Counted from the first letter of the stretch, positions 23,769 through 31,659 are shown. The stretch: 37,995 nucleotides of DNA from Streptomyces albicerus (GCF_008905045.1 NZ_VWMY01000088.1:1-37995), one strand, 5' to 3'. A program made the numbers and translations. Notes: generated by a model not told the origin, from the letters alone.

Positions 23769-24380
23769 ATGAACAACTCCGTGGCAAACACCGGACGCCT
23801 GGCATGGGCGGCGCTGCGCATGCTGCTCGTCCTCACGGTCGTGACCGGCATCATCTACCCGCTCGTGATCACTGGCATCGGCCAACTGGCCTTCCATGAC
23901 AAGGCCAACGGCTCGATCGTCGAGGTGGACGGCAAGGAGGTCGGCTCCCAGCTGATCGGCCAGAGCTGGAACATCAAGGGCACCGACAAGCCGGACCCGA
24001 AGTGGTTCCAGGGGCGTCCGTCCAACAGCAACTACGACCCGCTGGCCACCGGCTCCAGCCAGCTGAGCGCCGGCAACCCCGAGCTCGTGAAGATGGTGAA
24101 GGCGGCGAAGAAGCAGGTCGCCGAGTTCAACGGCGTACCCGAGTCCGAAGTGCCCAAGGACGCGGTCACCGGCTCGGCCTCCGCGATCGACCCGGACATC
24201 TCCCCCAAGTACGCGGAGATCCAGGTCAAACGGGTCGCTGAGGCGAACGGGCTGACCGCCACTCAGGTCGAGGAGCTGGTCAAGGACCACACCGACGGCC
24301 GTGCCCTCGGCTTCATGGGCGAGCCGCGCGTCAACGTCCTCGAACTCAACGTCGCGCTCAAGGAACTGGCCGACCACTGA
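23769..24380 (+). CDS. kdpC: KdpC, potassium-pump assembly subunit
   Basis: ATG 23769 is preceded by GAAGGA and gives 203 residues, typical for KdpC. An N-terminal anchor helix (about 9-35, LAWAALRMLLVLTVVTGIIYPLVITGIGQLAF) leads into the conserved extracytoplasmic region with GSQLIGQSW, WFQGRPS and SGSSQLSAGNPEL-type stretches and the SASAIDPDISPKYAEIQVKR motif. KdpC bridges KdpA and KdpB and raises ATP affinity. It ends the structural-gene block; a 118-base gap with an inverted repeat separates it from kdpE. Confidence 0.96.
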   Translation: MNNSVANTGRLAWAALRMLLVLTVVTGIIYPLVITGIGQLAFHDKANGSIVEVDGKEVGSQLIGQSWNIKGTDKPDPKWFQGRPSNSNYDPLATGSSQLSAGNPELVKMVKAAKKQVAEFNGVPESEVPKDAVTGSASAIDPDISPKYAEIQVKRVAEANGLTATQVEELVKDHTDGRALGFMGEPRVNVLELNVALKELADH

Positions 24381-24406
24381 TGCCGTCAGCAGCAGGGACA
24401 GCGGCT

Positions 24407-24446
24407 GGGAGCCGGCGGACCGGGACATCCGGATCCACCGGCTCCC
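24407..24446. repeat. 9-bp inverted repeat between kdpC and kdpE
   Basis: GGGAGCCGG (24407-24415) pairs with CCGGCTCCC (24438-24446) across 22 bases that contain a small GGATCC palindrome. There is no T-run. It could reduce read-through from the pump genes into the two-component genes, or stabilise the upstream message. Confidence 0.4.
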
Positions 24447-24498
24447 GCCGCCGCCCTGACGGCCCCGACCCCACCGACGACAGGAAGGCCGCACACCG

Positions 24499-25182
24499 AT
24501 GACCCGGGTGCTGGTGGTGGAGGACGATCCACAGCTCGTACGAGCCCTCGTGATCAATATGCAGGCCCGAAGGTACGGCGTGGACGCCGCGCCGGACGGC
24601 GCCACCGCGCTCCGACTGGCCGCCGCCCGCCAGCCGGACGTGGTGGTGCTCGACCTGGGCCTGCCCGACATGGACGGCGTCGAGGTGGTCAAGGCGCTGC
24701 GCGGCTGGACCCGGGTGCCCGTACTGGTCCTGTCCGCCCGGACGGCGTCCGACGAGAAGGTCGCCGCCCTCGACGCGGGCGCCGACGACTACATCACCAA
24801 GCCGTTCAGCATGGACGAGCTGCTGGCCCGGCTGCGGGCCGCCGTCCGGCGTACCGAGGCGCTGCCGATGGCACCCGAGACGACCATGGTCACGACGAGC
24901 GATTTCACCATCGACCTGCTGGCCAAGAAGGCCACCAGAGGCGGCCGCAACATCCGGCTCACCCCAACCGAGTGGCACCTGCTGGAGATCCTGGTCTGCA
25001 ACCCCGGCCGCCTGGTCACCCAGAAGCAGCTGCTCCAGGAGGTCTGGGGAGCCACGTACAGCGACAGGACAAACTACCTTCGGGTGTACATGGCCCAGTT
25101 GAGACGCAAGCTCGAAGCAGACCCCGCACACCCCCGCTACCTCATCACCGAGGCGGGCATGGGCTACCGCTTCGAGTCATGA
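24499..25182 (+). CDS. kdpE: KdpE, OmpR-family response regulator
   Basis: ATG 24499 lies behind AGGAAGG and gives 227 residues. The receiver domain (1-120) has acidic pocket E8-D9-D10, phosphoacceptor Asp52 in VVVLDLGLPDMDG, switch residue S79 and Lys101 in ITKPF. The winged-helix DNA-binding domain (about 130-227) includes RLTPTEWHLLEILVCNPGRL and NYLRVYMAQLRRKLEADP. It is the partner of KdpD and the likely activator of kdpFABC. Here it precedes kdpD (order F-A-B-C-E-D), whereas E. coli has D before E. The remnant at 31443-31603 shows that the second locus once had the same order. Confidence 0.95.
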   Translation: MTRVLVVEDDPQLVRALVINMQARRYGVDAAPDGATALRLAAARQPDVVVLDLGLPDMDGVEVVKALRGWTRVPVLVLSARTASDEKVAALDAGADDYITKPFSMDELLARLRAAVRRTEALPMAPETTMVTTSDFTIDLLAKKATRGGRNIRLTPTEWHLLEILVCNPGRLVTQKQLLQEVWGATYSDRTNYLRVYMAQLRRKLEADPAHPRYLITEAGMGYRFES

Positions 25183-25228
25183 CGCGCTCTCGATCCTCCT
25201 GACCGCACACGACTTCAGAGACGAGAAG

Positions 25229-27781
25229 ATGGCACGCGGCAAGCTCCGGATCTACCTCGGCGCCGCACCCGGCGTCGGCAAGACCCACGCCATGCTCTCC
25301 GAGGCCCACCGCCGCATCGAGCGGGGCACCGACTGCGTGGTCGCCTTCGTGGAGCACCACGACCGGCCGCGCACCGAGGTGATGCTGCAGGGCCTGGAGC
25401 AAGTGCCCCGCAACGAGATCGAGTACCGCGGCACGACGTTCACCGAGATGGACGTGGACGCCGTGCTGCGGCGCGCCCCCGCCGTGGCCCTCGTCGACGA
25501 ACTGCCGCACACCAACATCCCCGGCTCGCGCAACGCCAAACGATGGCAGGACGTCGAGGAATTGCTCGCGGCCGGGATCGACGTCGTATCCACCGTCAAC
25601 ATCCAGCACCTGGAGTCGCTCGGCGACGTCGTCGAGTCGATAACCGGTGTCCGGCAGAAGGAGACGGTGCCGGACGAGGTGGTGCGGCGGGCGGACCAGA
25701 TCGAGCTGGTCGACATGTCCCCGCAGGCCCTGCGACGGCGCATGGCGCACGGCAACATCTACAAGCCGGACAAGGTCGACGCGGCCCTGTCCAACTACTT
25801 CCGGCCAGGCAATCTCACTGCGCTGCGAGAGCTGGCCCTGCTGTGGGTGGCGGACCGGGTCGATGAGTATCTGCAGGAGTACCGCAGCGAGCACCGGGTG
25901 TCGAAGATCTGGGGCTCGCGGGAGCGCATCGTGGTCGGCCTCACCGGTGGCCCCGAGGGGCGGACGCTGATCCGCCGCGCCGCCCGGCTGGCGGAGAAGG
26001 GCGCGGGCGGCGAGGTACTGGCCGTGTACATCGCCCGCAGCGACGGGCTCAGCTCCGCCTCCCCCAAGGAGCTGGCCGTCCAGCGCACCCTGGTGGAGGA
26101 CCTCGGCGGCACCTTCCACCACGTCGTCGGCGACGACGTCCCGGTGGCGCTGCTGGACTTCGCTCGCGGCGTGAACGCCACCCAGATCGTCCTCGGGGTG
26201 TCACGCCGCAAGGGATGGCAGTACGTCTTCGGACCCGGCGTCGGCGCGACGGTCGCCCGGGACTCGGGGCCCGACCTCGACGTGCACCTGATCACACACA
26301 GCGAGGCGGGCAAGGGACGCGGACTGCCCGTGCCCCGGGGCGCGCGCCTCGGCCGGTCCCGGCTCATCTGGGGCTGGCTGACCGGTATCGGGGGTCCGGC
26401 ACTCCTCACGCTGCTGCTGACCCACAGCGACGCCGACCTCGGCCTCACGAACGACATGCTGCTGTTTCTCACGCTCACCGTGGGCGCGGCCCTGCTCGGC
26501 GGGCTGCTGCCGTCCCTGGCCTCGGCAGCGGTCGGCACGATGCTCCTGAACTGGTTCTTCACCCCGCCGGTGCACCGCATCACCATCGCCGATCCCAAGA
26601 ACATGCTGGCGCTGGCGATCTTCGTGCTGGTCGCGGCCTCGGTGGCGTCGGTGGTGGACCTGGCGGCCCGCCGCACCCACCAGGCGGCCCGGCTGCGCGC
26701 CGAGTCGGAGATCCTCTCCTTCCTGGCCGGCAACGTCCTGCGCGGCGAGACCAGCCTGGAAGCCCTCCTGGAACGGGTGCGCGAGACCTTCGCCCTGGAG
26801 TCGGTGGCGCTGCTGGAGCGCGAGAGCGATGTCGAGCCGTGGACCTGCGCCGGTCGCGTGGGCACCGGACAGCCTGTCGACCGGCCCGAGGACGCGGACG
26901 TCGACATGCCGGTCGGCGACCACATGGCGCTCGCCCTGTCCGGCCGGGTCCTGCCCGCAGAGGACCGCCGCGTCCTCGCCGCTTTCGCCGTGCAGGCCGC
27001 GGTGGTCCTGGATCGTCAGCGGCTGCAGTCCGAGGCGGACCAGGCCAAGGAACTGGCCGAGGGCAACCGCATCCGCACCTCCCTCCTGGCCGCCGTGAGC
27101 CATGACCTGCGCACCCCGCTCGCGGGCATCAAGGCGGCCGTGACGTCCCTGCGTTCGGACGACGTCGAGTGGTCCGAGGAGGACCAGGCGGAACTGCTGG
27201 CAGGCATCGAGGAGGGCGCCGACCGCCTCGATCACCTCGTGGGCAATCTTCTGGACATGTCCCGCCTGCAGACCGGCACACTCGCCCCGCTCATCCGCGA
27301 GATCGACGTGGACGAAGTCGTCCCCATGGCGCTGGGCGGGATCCCGGACCCCGAGTCGACCGTCGTCCTCGACATCCCCGAAACCCTGCCCATGGTCGCC
27401 GTCGACAAAGGCCTGCTGGAACGGTCGGTCGCCAACATCGTCGAGAACGCGGTCAAGTACAGCCCCGACGGCAAGCCGGTCGTCGTATCGGCGAGCGCGC
27501 ACGCCGACCGGGTCGAAGTGCGTGTCGTGGACCGTGGCCCCGGCGTCCCGGACGAGGCCAAGGACCGCATCTTCGAACCCTTCCAGCGCTACGGCGACGC
27601 CCCACGCGGCGCCGGCGTCGGCCTCGGCCTGGCAGTCGCCCGCGGCTTCGCCGAGGCCATCGGCGGCACCCTCACCGCGGAGGACACTCCCGGCGGCGGC
27701 CTCACCATGGTCCTCACCCTGTCGGCGGCGACCAGTCCTCCTTCGGCACAGCCCGGTCTGCCCGCAACGGCCACCTCGTAG
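25229..27781 (+). CDS. kdpD: KdpD, potassium/osmotic sensor histidine kinase (copy 1)
   Basis: ATG 25229 follows GAGACGAGAAG. The 850-residue protein has the KdpD architecture. An N-terminal KdpD domain carries Walker A GAAPGVGKT at 11-19 and the Walker-B-like segment DELPHTN, where the family normally has DELAHTN (here P93). A universal-stress-type domain follows (about 230-360), then a membrane block (about 375-480, including LLFLTLTVGAALLGGLLPSL), a GAF-like region, the phosphoacceptor helix SHDLRTPLAGIK with His625, and the ATPase domain with N-box NIVENAVKYS, EPFQRYG and GVGLGLAVARGF. It phosphorylates KdpE and in other bacteria responds to K+ limitation. It lies 46 bases after kdpE. It looks functional apart from the P93 question. 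Confidence 0.96.
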   Translation: MARGKLRIYLGAAPGVGKTHAMLSEAHRRIERGTDCVVAFVEHHDRPRTEVMLQGLEQVPRNEIEYRGTTFTEMDVDAVLRRAPAVALVDELPHTNIPGSRNAKRWQDVEELLAAGIDVVSTVNIQHLESLGDVVESITGVRQKETVPDEVVRRADQIELVDMSPQALRRRMAHGNIYKPDKVDAALSNYFRPGNLTALRELALLWVADRVDEYLQEYRSEHRVSKIWGSRERIVVGLTGGPEGRTLIRRAARLAEKGAGGEVLAVYIARSDGLSSASPKELAVQRTLVEDLGGTFHHVVGDDVPVALLDFARGVNATQIVLGVSRRKGWQYVFGPGVGATVARDSGPDLDVHLITHSEAGKGRGLPVPRGARLGRSRLIWGWLTGIGGPALLTLLLTHSDADLGLTNDMLLFLTLTVGAALLGGLLPSLASAAVGTMLLNWFFTPPVHRITIADPKNMLALAIFVLVAASVASVVDLAARRTHQAARLRAESEILSFLAGNVLRGETSLEALLERVRETFALESVALLERESDVEPWTCAGRVGTGQPVDRPEDADVDMPVGDHMALALSGRVLPAEDRRVLAAFAVQAAVVLDRQRLQSEADQAKELAEGNRIRTSLLAAVSHDLRTPLAGIKAAVTSLRSDDVEWSEEDQAELLAGIEEGADRLDHLVGNLLDMSRLQTGTLAPLIREIDVDEVVPMALGGIPDPESTVVLDIPETLPMVAVDKGLLERSVANIVENAVKYSPDGKPVVVSASAHADRVEVRVVDRGPGVPDEAKDRIFEPFQRYGDAPRGAGVGLGLAVARGFAEAIGGTLTAEDTPGGGLTMVLTLSAATSPPSAQPGLPATATS

Positions 27782-27858
27782 GCAGCCACCCGGCCGGTGA
27801 TGCGGGGCCGCGTCGAGTACGACGTACGCCGCCCCAGACCCACTACGGCCTGCCCGCG

Positions 27859-27880
27859 GTGTCAGAGATGCGTCAAGACC
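27859..27880 (+). promoter_or_regulatory. Tandem 11-bp repeat before the DUF4118 gene
   Basis: GTGTCAGAGAT (27859-27869) and GCGTCAAGACC (27870-27880) are contiguous, 108 bases before the next start codon. This distance is close to that in the two kdp leaders (82 and 104). It indicates that the DUF4118 gene may have its own promoter within the same regulon. Confidence 0.4.
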
Positions 27881-27988
27881 GCGCGCCGGTATGGCCGACC
27901 GTGACCGCCAGGGGCCACGCCGGCCCGGTCGGCCAGCACGCCGCACTCTCCCGCCCATGGGACCGACCCCACTCCAGCGAGGTGGACC

Positions 27989-28768
27989 ATGAAGAGTTCG
28001 CTCCGTGACCGGATCGTCCCGGCCGCCGCCCTGTTCGCGCCACTCGTGGTCGCGCCGGCCCTGGCACCGTTCCGCGCCCATCTGTCGTCCGCGAACCTGG
28101 CCCTGATCCTGATCCTGGTCGTGGTCGTCGTGGCGGTCGCCGCCCTGGGCAGCCGGGTCGCAGGAGTGCTGGCCGCGCTCTCGGCGGCGGCCTGGTTCGC
28201 CCGCGGCGCAGCCGCAATCTGATACAGCTTCCTCACTCGCCCCTACCAGCGGTTCACCATCTCCGACGGCGACGACATCACCACCACTCTCCTGCTGCTG
28301 GCGGTGAGCGTGGCCGTGTCCCAACTGGCGGCCCACGCCCGTACGTTGAAGCTGGTCACCGTCACCGACGCGGCACATCTGGCGCGGATCCACGAGACTG
28401 CCTGCCTGGTTCAGGCGGGTGCCTCGCCGTACGCCGTGGTGGACCAGGTCCGGCAGCAACTCGTCGAGATCCTTGGCCTGCGCGGTTGCCGCTTCGAACA
28501 CGGCACGCTGCTCGGCCGGCACCCCCGCCTGGAGCAGGACGGCTCGCTGACCGTCGGGCGCCCCAACTGGGACCTGGACAAGGACGGCTGGCCCGGCGAC
28601 GAGATCGAGCTGAGTGCATCGGTGGGCGGCCGTTACCTCGGCCGGTTCATGCTCCTGCCGGAGCCCGGCACCGTACCACCGCCTCTTCAATCACGCCTGG
28701 TGGCCGTAAGCCTCGCCGACCACGTCGGTGCCGCCCTCGATACCGCAGGGCCGGTACTCGACGGCTGA
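27989..28768 (+). pseudogene. DUF4118-domain membrane protein interrupted by an in-frame stop
   Basis: One frame runs from ATG 27989 to TGA 28766-28768 but carries TGA at 28220-28222. The first part (77 codons) has two helices (AAALFAPLVVAPALAPF, LALILILVVVVVAVAALGS). After the stop come FLTRPYQRFTISDGDDITTT, another helix (LLLLAVSVAVSQLAAHA) and a GAF-like soluble part (RIHETACLVQAGASP, LGLRGCRFEHGTLLG, GGRYLGRFMLLPEPG). This is the membrane-plus-sensor half of a KdpD-like protein without kinase, a usual neighbour of kdpD in Streptomyces. Related proteins read AAWFDFFLTRP across the break; here about 24 extra bases carrying the stop sit between AAWF and FLTRP. Without read-through only the two-helix piece is made. 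Confidence 0.8.
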
Positions 28769-28833
28769 GCAAGGTCCTTCACACTCACCAACGACTTCAC
28801 CCTCACCAACGAGGAGACCCGGACCCGGCCGAC

Positions 28834-30018
28834 TCATGTCGCCTCCGCACCCGCACCTCCGACCAGGGCTGCGAAGCACTCCCGGTCCCGCCGGTCATTG
28901 AGGTTCACCGCCTCGTACGCGTGCCGGGGCCACAGGGGGCCGCCGTCGATCCATGGGACGACGGTGGGCCCGGCGTCGAGCCAACCGTGCAGATCGACCG
29001 TGCCGACCGCTGAGGGTATACCGCGCCTCGGATGCTTGGGCGGGCCTGGCGGCGGGTTGACTTCCATGGCGGCTTCCGGCAGATCCTCCGGGCCTCCGTG
29101 GGCGGCGAAGAGCACCAGGAGCAGTCCGTCGTCGAGGCCGGGCAGCAGCACGTAGCGTACGGGTACGGGTACGGGAACGGGCGCCCGAGCGGCCTGCACC
29201 AAGGCCTTCACCCCGGGCACCCCCTGAGTCATCATCCGGCGACCGAACCGGAGAGCGTTGAAGCCGGACAGGGCCGCCAGGATCAGCGGCACATGGACGT
29301 CCTGGTCCTTCGCCAGGAGCCACCACGTCAGCACCATCGCGCATGTGAAAGCCGCGTTGACCACGGCCGGCCAGACGTACGAGATCTCCAGCAGGGCAGG
29401 CACGCGCCACCAGGGCACGGCACGGATGTCGGGTTCGCGGCGCGGGGCGGTCCCGTGCTCGTCCCCGATCGCCTGACGGCGGGCCGTTTCAGTCATGGCC
29501 GCGTACGACAGGTCCGGCTCCCGGCCCTCGATGAGTTGGTCGCCCACACCGGCCTGCGACTGCCAGGGCTGCGGCCTGTTCAGGAGACCCCGCCGATCCG
29601 CCGTCAACACGTCCCTGCGGCGGGTCCGCCCAGTTCTGTGTCGGCGTGCCCACAGCAGGTGCTGGCCGCCGGGCTGCGCGAGCACACCGCCCGTACGCGC
29701 GTCGCCACACCACCACAGCACGCCTCCGGGGTCGGGGCTGGCCAGGTGGTATCGCTGCGGCAGTGTACGGACCGACAGCGGGATCACATCACCCGTCTGC
29801 GGGTGGCGCAGTGCCGTACGGGGGTTGCCCTGCCGAGGTGGAATGGCCACGGCGGAGCAGGCGATCCACGGGTGGGCGGACAAGGCGCGCCGCATACGGC
29901 GGTAGTTGACGAGGGCCGCCACGCCGACGATGGCGGCGACCGGGCCGCCTCCGACGCAGAAGACGGCGATGTCGTTCAGCCAGCCGATTCCGGCTTCGTC
30001 GGCGGGCGGACCGACCAT
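28834..30018 (-). CDS. Membrane protein of unknown function
   Basis: The chosen start is ATG 30018, in a TGATG overlap with a 10-codon leader frame (30018-30050); the frame remains open up to 30120. The 394-residue product has an N-terminal helix (about 14-35, DIAVFCVGGGPVAAIVGVAALV), a basic cytoplasmic loop containing a PQTGDVIPLSVRTLPQRYHL-type stretch, a hydrophobic pair at about 205-255 (ISYVWPAVVNAAFTCAMVLTW, HVPLILAALSGFNAL), and a soluble tail with a Pro-Val repeat (APVPVPVPVRYVLLPG). I do not recognise the family. It follows the gene at 30501 on the same strand and is probably co-transcribed with it. Confidence 0.65.
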   Translation of the reverse strand: MVGPPADEAGIGWLNDIAVFCVGGGPVAAIVGVAALVNYRRMRRALSAHPWIACSAVAIPPRQGNPRTALRHPQTGDVIPLSVRTLPQRYHLASPDPGGVLWWCGDARTGGVLAQPGGQHLLWARRHRTGRTRRRDVLTADRRGLLNRPQPWQSQAGVGDQLIEGREPDLSYAAMTETARRQAIGDEHGTAPRREPDIRAVPWWRVPALLEISYVWPAVVNAAFTCAMVLTWWLLAKDQDVHVPLILAALSGFNALRFGRRMMTQGVPGVKALVQAARAPVPVPVPVRYVLLPGLDDGLLLVLFAAHGGPEDLPEAAMEVNPPPGPPKHPRRGIPSAVGTVDLHGWLDAGPTVVPWIDGGPLWPRHAYEAVNLNDRRDRECFAALVGGAGAEAT

Positions 30019-30050
30019 CAGCCCGGGAGTGACTTGCGCAGTGGGGTCAC
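30018..30050 (-). CDS. Ten-codon leader frame coupled to the next gene
   Basis: GTG 30050 has a good GGAGAAGCG site and starts a frame of ten codons (VTPLRKSLPG). Its TGA overlaps the ATG of the next gene as TGATG, while that ATG has no ribosome site of its own. Either this is a coupling leader or the true N terminus was shifted out of frame by a small indel. Confidence 0.35.
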   Translation of the reverse strand: MTPLRKSLPG

Positions 30051-30126
30051 CGCTTCTCCATCTGGTCTGTGATCCGCCCGACGACCTGGGCGATGTGCGT
30101 TCTCCGCTGCCGGGCCGCACCTGGGC

Positions 30127-30501
30127 TCACCACGGCCGCCCACCGCTGCCGGGCGTCTCATCAACGGCCTTGGACTCAAGTGCCTTCGACTGAACAGCCC
30201 TTCGGTAGAACCACTCCCCCAGCTGCGAGCCGCCCATCAGCCCCGCCGCGAACATCAAGAAGCCGACCTCCACGATGGACCCGAGGAACGCGGCGTCCAT
30301 GGTGTCCAAGCCACTCCACTGCAGCAGCGGAACGATCAGCCCGCCGACCCAGATGACCAGCAGAGCGACGCCCCGTACGCGTATGCCCCACGGAGTGGTC
30401 CGGCGCCGGGCCGACTTGGGCGCCCAGCCGCGCAACGAGGCGATCGCCAGGGGCAGGGCGAAGGCCGACCAGCCGATCAGCCAGAGCCACAGGAACACCA
30501 C
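30127..30501 (-). CDS. Small three-helix membrane protein
   Basis: GTG 30501 follows GGAG five bases upstream, giving 124 residues. Hydrophobic helices lie at about 2-22 (FLWLWLIGWSAFALPLAIASL), 46-66 (VALLVIWVGGLIVPLLQW) and 73-92 (AAFLGSIVEVGFLMFAAGLMGG). A basic loop lies between the first two and a charged tail follows (EWFYRRAVQSKALESKAVDE). No family is recognised. It is 76 bases from the start region of the next gene on the same strand and likely heads that two-gene operon. Confidence 0.65.
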   Translation of the reverse strand: MVFLWLWLIGWSAFALPLAIASLRGWAPKSARRRTTPWGIRVRGVALLVIWVGGLIVPLLQWSGLDTMDAAFLGSIVEVGFLMFAAGLMGGSQLGEWFYRRAVQSKALESKAVDETPGSGGRPW

Positions 30502-30538
30502 TCACACTCCACTTCCGGGAAACCACCCAGCGATCACA

Positions 30539-30568
30539 AGCCCGGGCAGCTCAAGGGCCGCCCGGGCT
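30539..30568. terminator. GC-rich hairpin beside the two-gene operon
   Basis: AGCCCGGGCAGC (30539-30550) and GCCGCCCGGGCT (30557-30568) pair with one mismatch over 12 bp around a six-base loop. It lies between the slipin remnant and the operon starting at 30501, in the place of a terminator for leftward transcription. No T-run is present, as is frequent in high-GC actinobacteria. Confidence 0.45.
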
Positions 30569-30653
30569 CACTCCGCTCCTCAGTACCGATGTCAGCCGGT
30601 GATCTCGACCTTCCCCGCGTTCACCGCCCCACCTCGACGTCTTCGCGCCGGTT

Positions 30654-30699
30654 GAACGCATGCTTGCATGTGGGCAAGTGCAAGCACATTGCCTTGTTC
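30654..30699 (+). repeat. Copy 2 of the two-part motif, with an internal inverted repeat
   Basis: GAACGCATGCT (30654-30664) and TTGCCTTGTTC (30689-30699) match copy 1 at 9023-9069. Between and overlapping them, TGCTTGCA (30661-30668) and TGCAAGCA (30679-30686) form a perfect 8-bp inverted repeat. Similarity to slipin genes on the minus strand stops at about 30700, immediately next to the second half of the motif, which hints at a junction. Confidence 0.4.
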
Positions 30700-30864
30700 C
30701 GGCGATCTCGGCCATGGTCGACAGAATCCGCAGGTGCATGGCCGCGCGGGGTGGCCTTCCAACCGCTCCGCGGCATCCGCCAGGGTCTTGGCGGCCTCGA
30801 ACTCGCCCATGGCGTGGATGACCTTGGCCCCAGCACAGTCGGCGACTGCGCCGCGCTCACGGCG
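30700..30864 (-). pseudogene. Slipin (stomatin-like SPFH) remnant
   Basis: On the minus strand 30864-30748 reads RRERGAVADCAGAKVIHAMG and EFEAAKTLADAAERLEGHP. After one frame change, 30736-30700 reads HLRILSTMAEIAG. Together they match the C-terminal helix of slipins, where the usual form is AKVIHADGEFEAAKTLADAA followed by ALQLRYLQTLxEIA. The SPFH core upstream is missing and the end is cut at 30700. Slipins are membrane-raft proteins related to the flotillin at 10218 and the band-7 protein at 37415. Confidence 0.65.
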
Positions 30865-31122
30865 GGAGTCGCAAGCAAACACCCCAGCGTGACCAGGAGG
30901 ACCTGGACAAGCCTCCGGGCTGGTGAGTGGAGGCGGCTTCGGGGCACGGCGCCGTACCCCCTGTTCGCGTGGAGCTCCAGCGGGCGTCTTACTCGCGGAG
31001 TACGCTCGCGCACCGGCCGGACGCCTGCCGGAAGCGATCAAACTGCAGCGGATCCGCCGGTACCGCGCGAAACAAGCTGGGCTGCGCAGAACCCTCCGGG
31101 CTTCCACAAGTCGGGCGCGGCC

Positions 31123-31144
31123 GCGTTAGGAAAGCGTCAAGGAA
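31123..31144 (+). promoter_or_regulatory. Tandem 11-bp repeat in the second kdp leader (candidate KdpE box)
   Basis: GCGTTAGGAAA (31123-31133) and GCGTCAAGGAA (31134-31144) are contiguous 11-bp units that differ at few positions. They lie 104 bases before the first start codon of the degenerate kdp locus. The same two half-sites recur before the pucR-like gene with 22-bp spacing. This is the clearest copy in the window, at a locus with no pump genes left to regulate. Confidence 0.5.
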
Positions 31145-31247
31145 GCGGCCGGGGACGTAAGAGTCGAGTCAACGGCGGGTTAATCAGCGTTGCGGCGGGG
31201 TTACTTCTAAGGGTCCGTTCCTTCCGAATCTCGTCTAGGAGCTCGCG

Positions 31248-31331
31248 ATGGCCGATGTGGCCTTCGTATGCGCCACGATCGCCGTGTTCGCGCTGGCGGC
31301 TCTCATCGCCCGCGGGGTGGGTCGGCTGTGA
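31248..31331 (+). CDS. Second copy of the 27-residue kdp leader peptide
   Basis: ATG 31248 follows AGGAG six bases upstream. The 27-residue product starts MADVAFVCATIAVFALAALI and ends RGVGRL. It matches the peptide at 19788 in length, first seven residues, acidic/basic ends and the GTGA overlap with kdpF. The helix and basic end are kept although the pump genes are gone, which suggests either a recent deletion or an independent use. Confidence 0.65.
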   Translation: MADVAFVCATIAVFALAALIARGVGRL

Positions 31332-31417
31332 GCGCCGAAACCATCGTCGGGCTGGCCGTGGCCGTAGCCCTGCTGGACTATCCGGTCCTCGCGCTGATCT
31401 GTGCAGAGAGGTTCTGA
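31328..31417 (+). CDS. kdpF: KdpF-like peptide, second copy, probably degenerate
   Basis: GTG 31328 overlaps the previous TGA. The 29 residues (VSAETIVGLAVAVALLDYPV, then LALICAERF) keep the KdpF pattern, but Asp and Pro have entered the helix and FPERF has become CAERF. A charge and a proline inside the only helix would harm insertion, so the gene is likely decaying. Its stop is followed by the deletion junction where kdpA should begin. Confidence 0.6.
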   Translation: MSAETIVGLAVAVALLDYPVLALICAERF

Positions 31418-31442
31418 GCACGGCACGGGGCGGCTGCGCGGC

Positions 31443-31603
31443 CAAAAGCACTGCTCCAGAAGGTGTGGGGACCCTCCTACGAGACACGCACCAACACCTG
31501 CGGGTCTACGTGACGCGGCCGCGGCGCAAACTGGAGGCAGACCCATCGCATCCACGCCACCTCCATCAGCGGGCCGGGCATGGGACACCGCGTCGAGAAG
31601 TGA
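31443..31603 (+). pseudogene. C-terminal remnant of a second kdpE
   Basis: The reading KALLQKVWGPSYETRTN, then HLRVYVTRPRRKLEADPSHP, RHL and, in another frame, ISGPGMGHRVEK with a TGA at 31601-31603, matches the last 50 residues of KdpE (KQLLQEVWGATYSDRTN, LRVYMAQLRRKLEADPAHP, ITEAGMGYRFES). One codon is missing after TRTN and a two-base shift occurs near 31562. The receiver domain and the first part of the winged helix are absent. The piece is joined 26 bases after the kdpF stop, so the deletion removed kdpA, kdpB, kdpC and three quarters of kdpE. Confidence 0.85.
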
Positions 31604-31659
31604 TCTCCTTGCTGTCCCGAACCGGCCCGGCGAGCGCAGAACGATCGGAACCCTGAACC

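Noticed and set aside
30621..31013. Minus-strand frame with a signal-peptide-like segment (VLLVTLGCLLATPAVSA)
   Set aside because: The frame lacks a ribosome site, and what follows is in a different frame from the slipin remnant it overlaps; likely chance.
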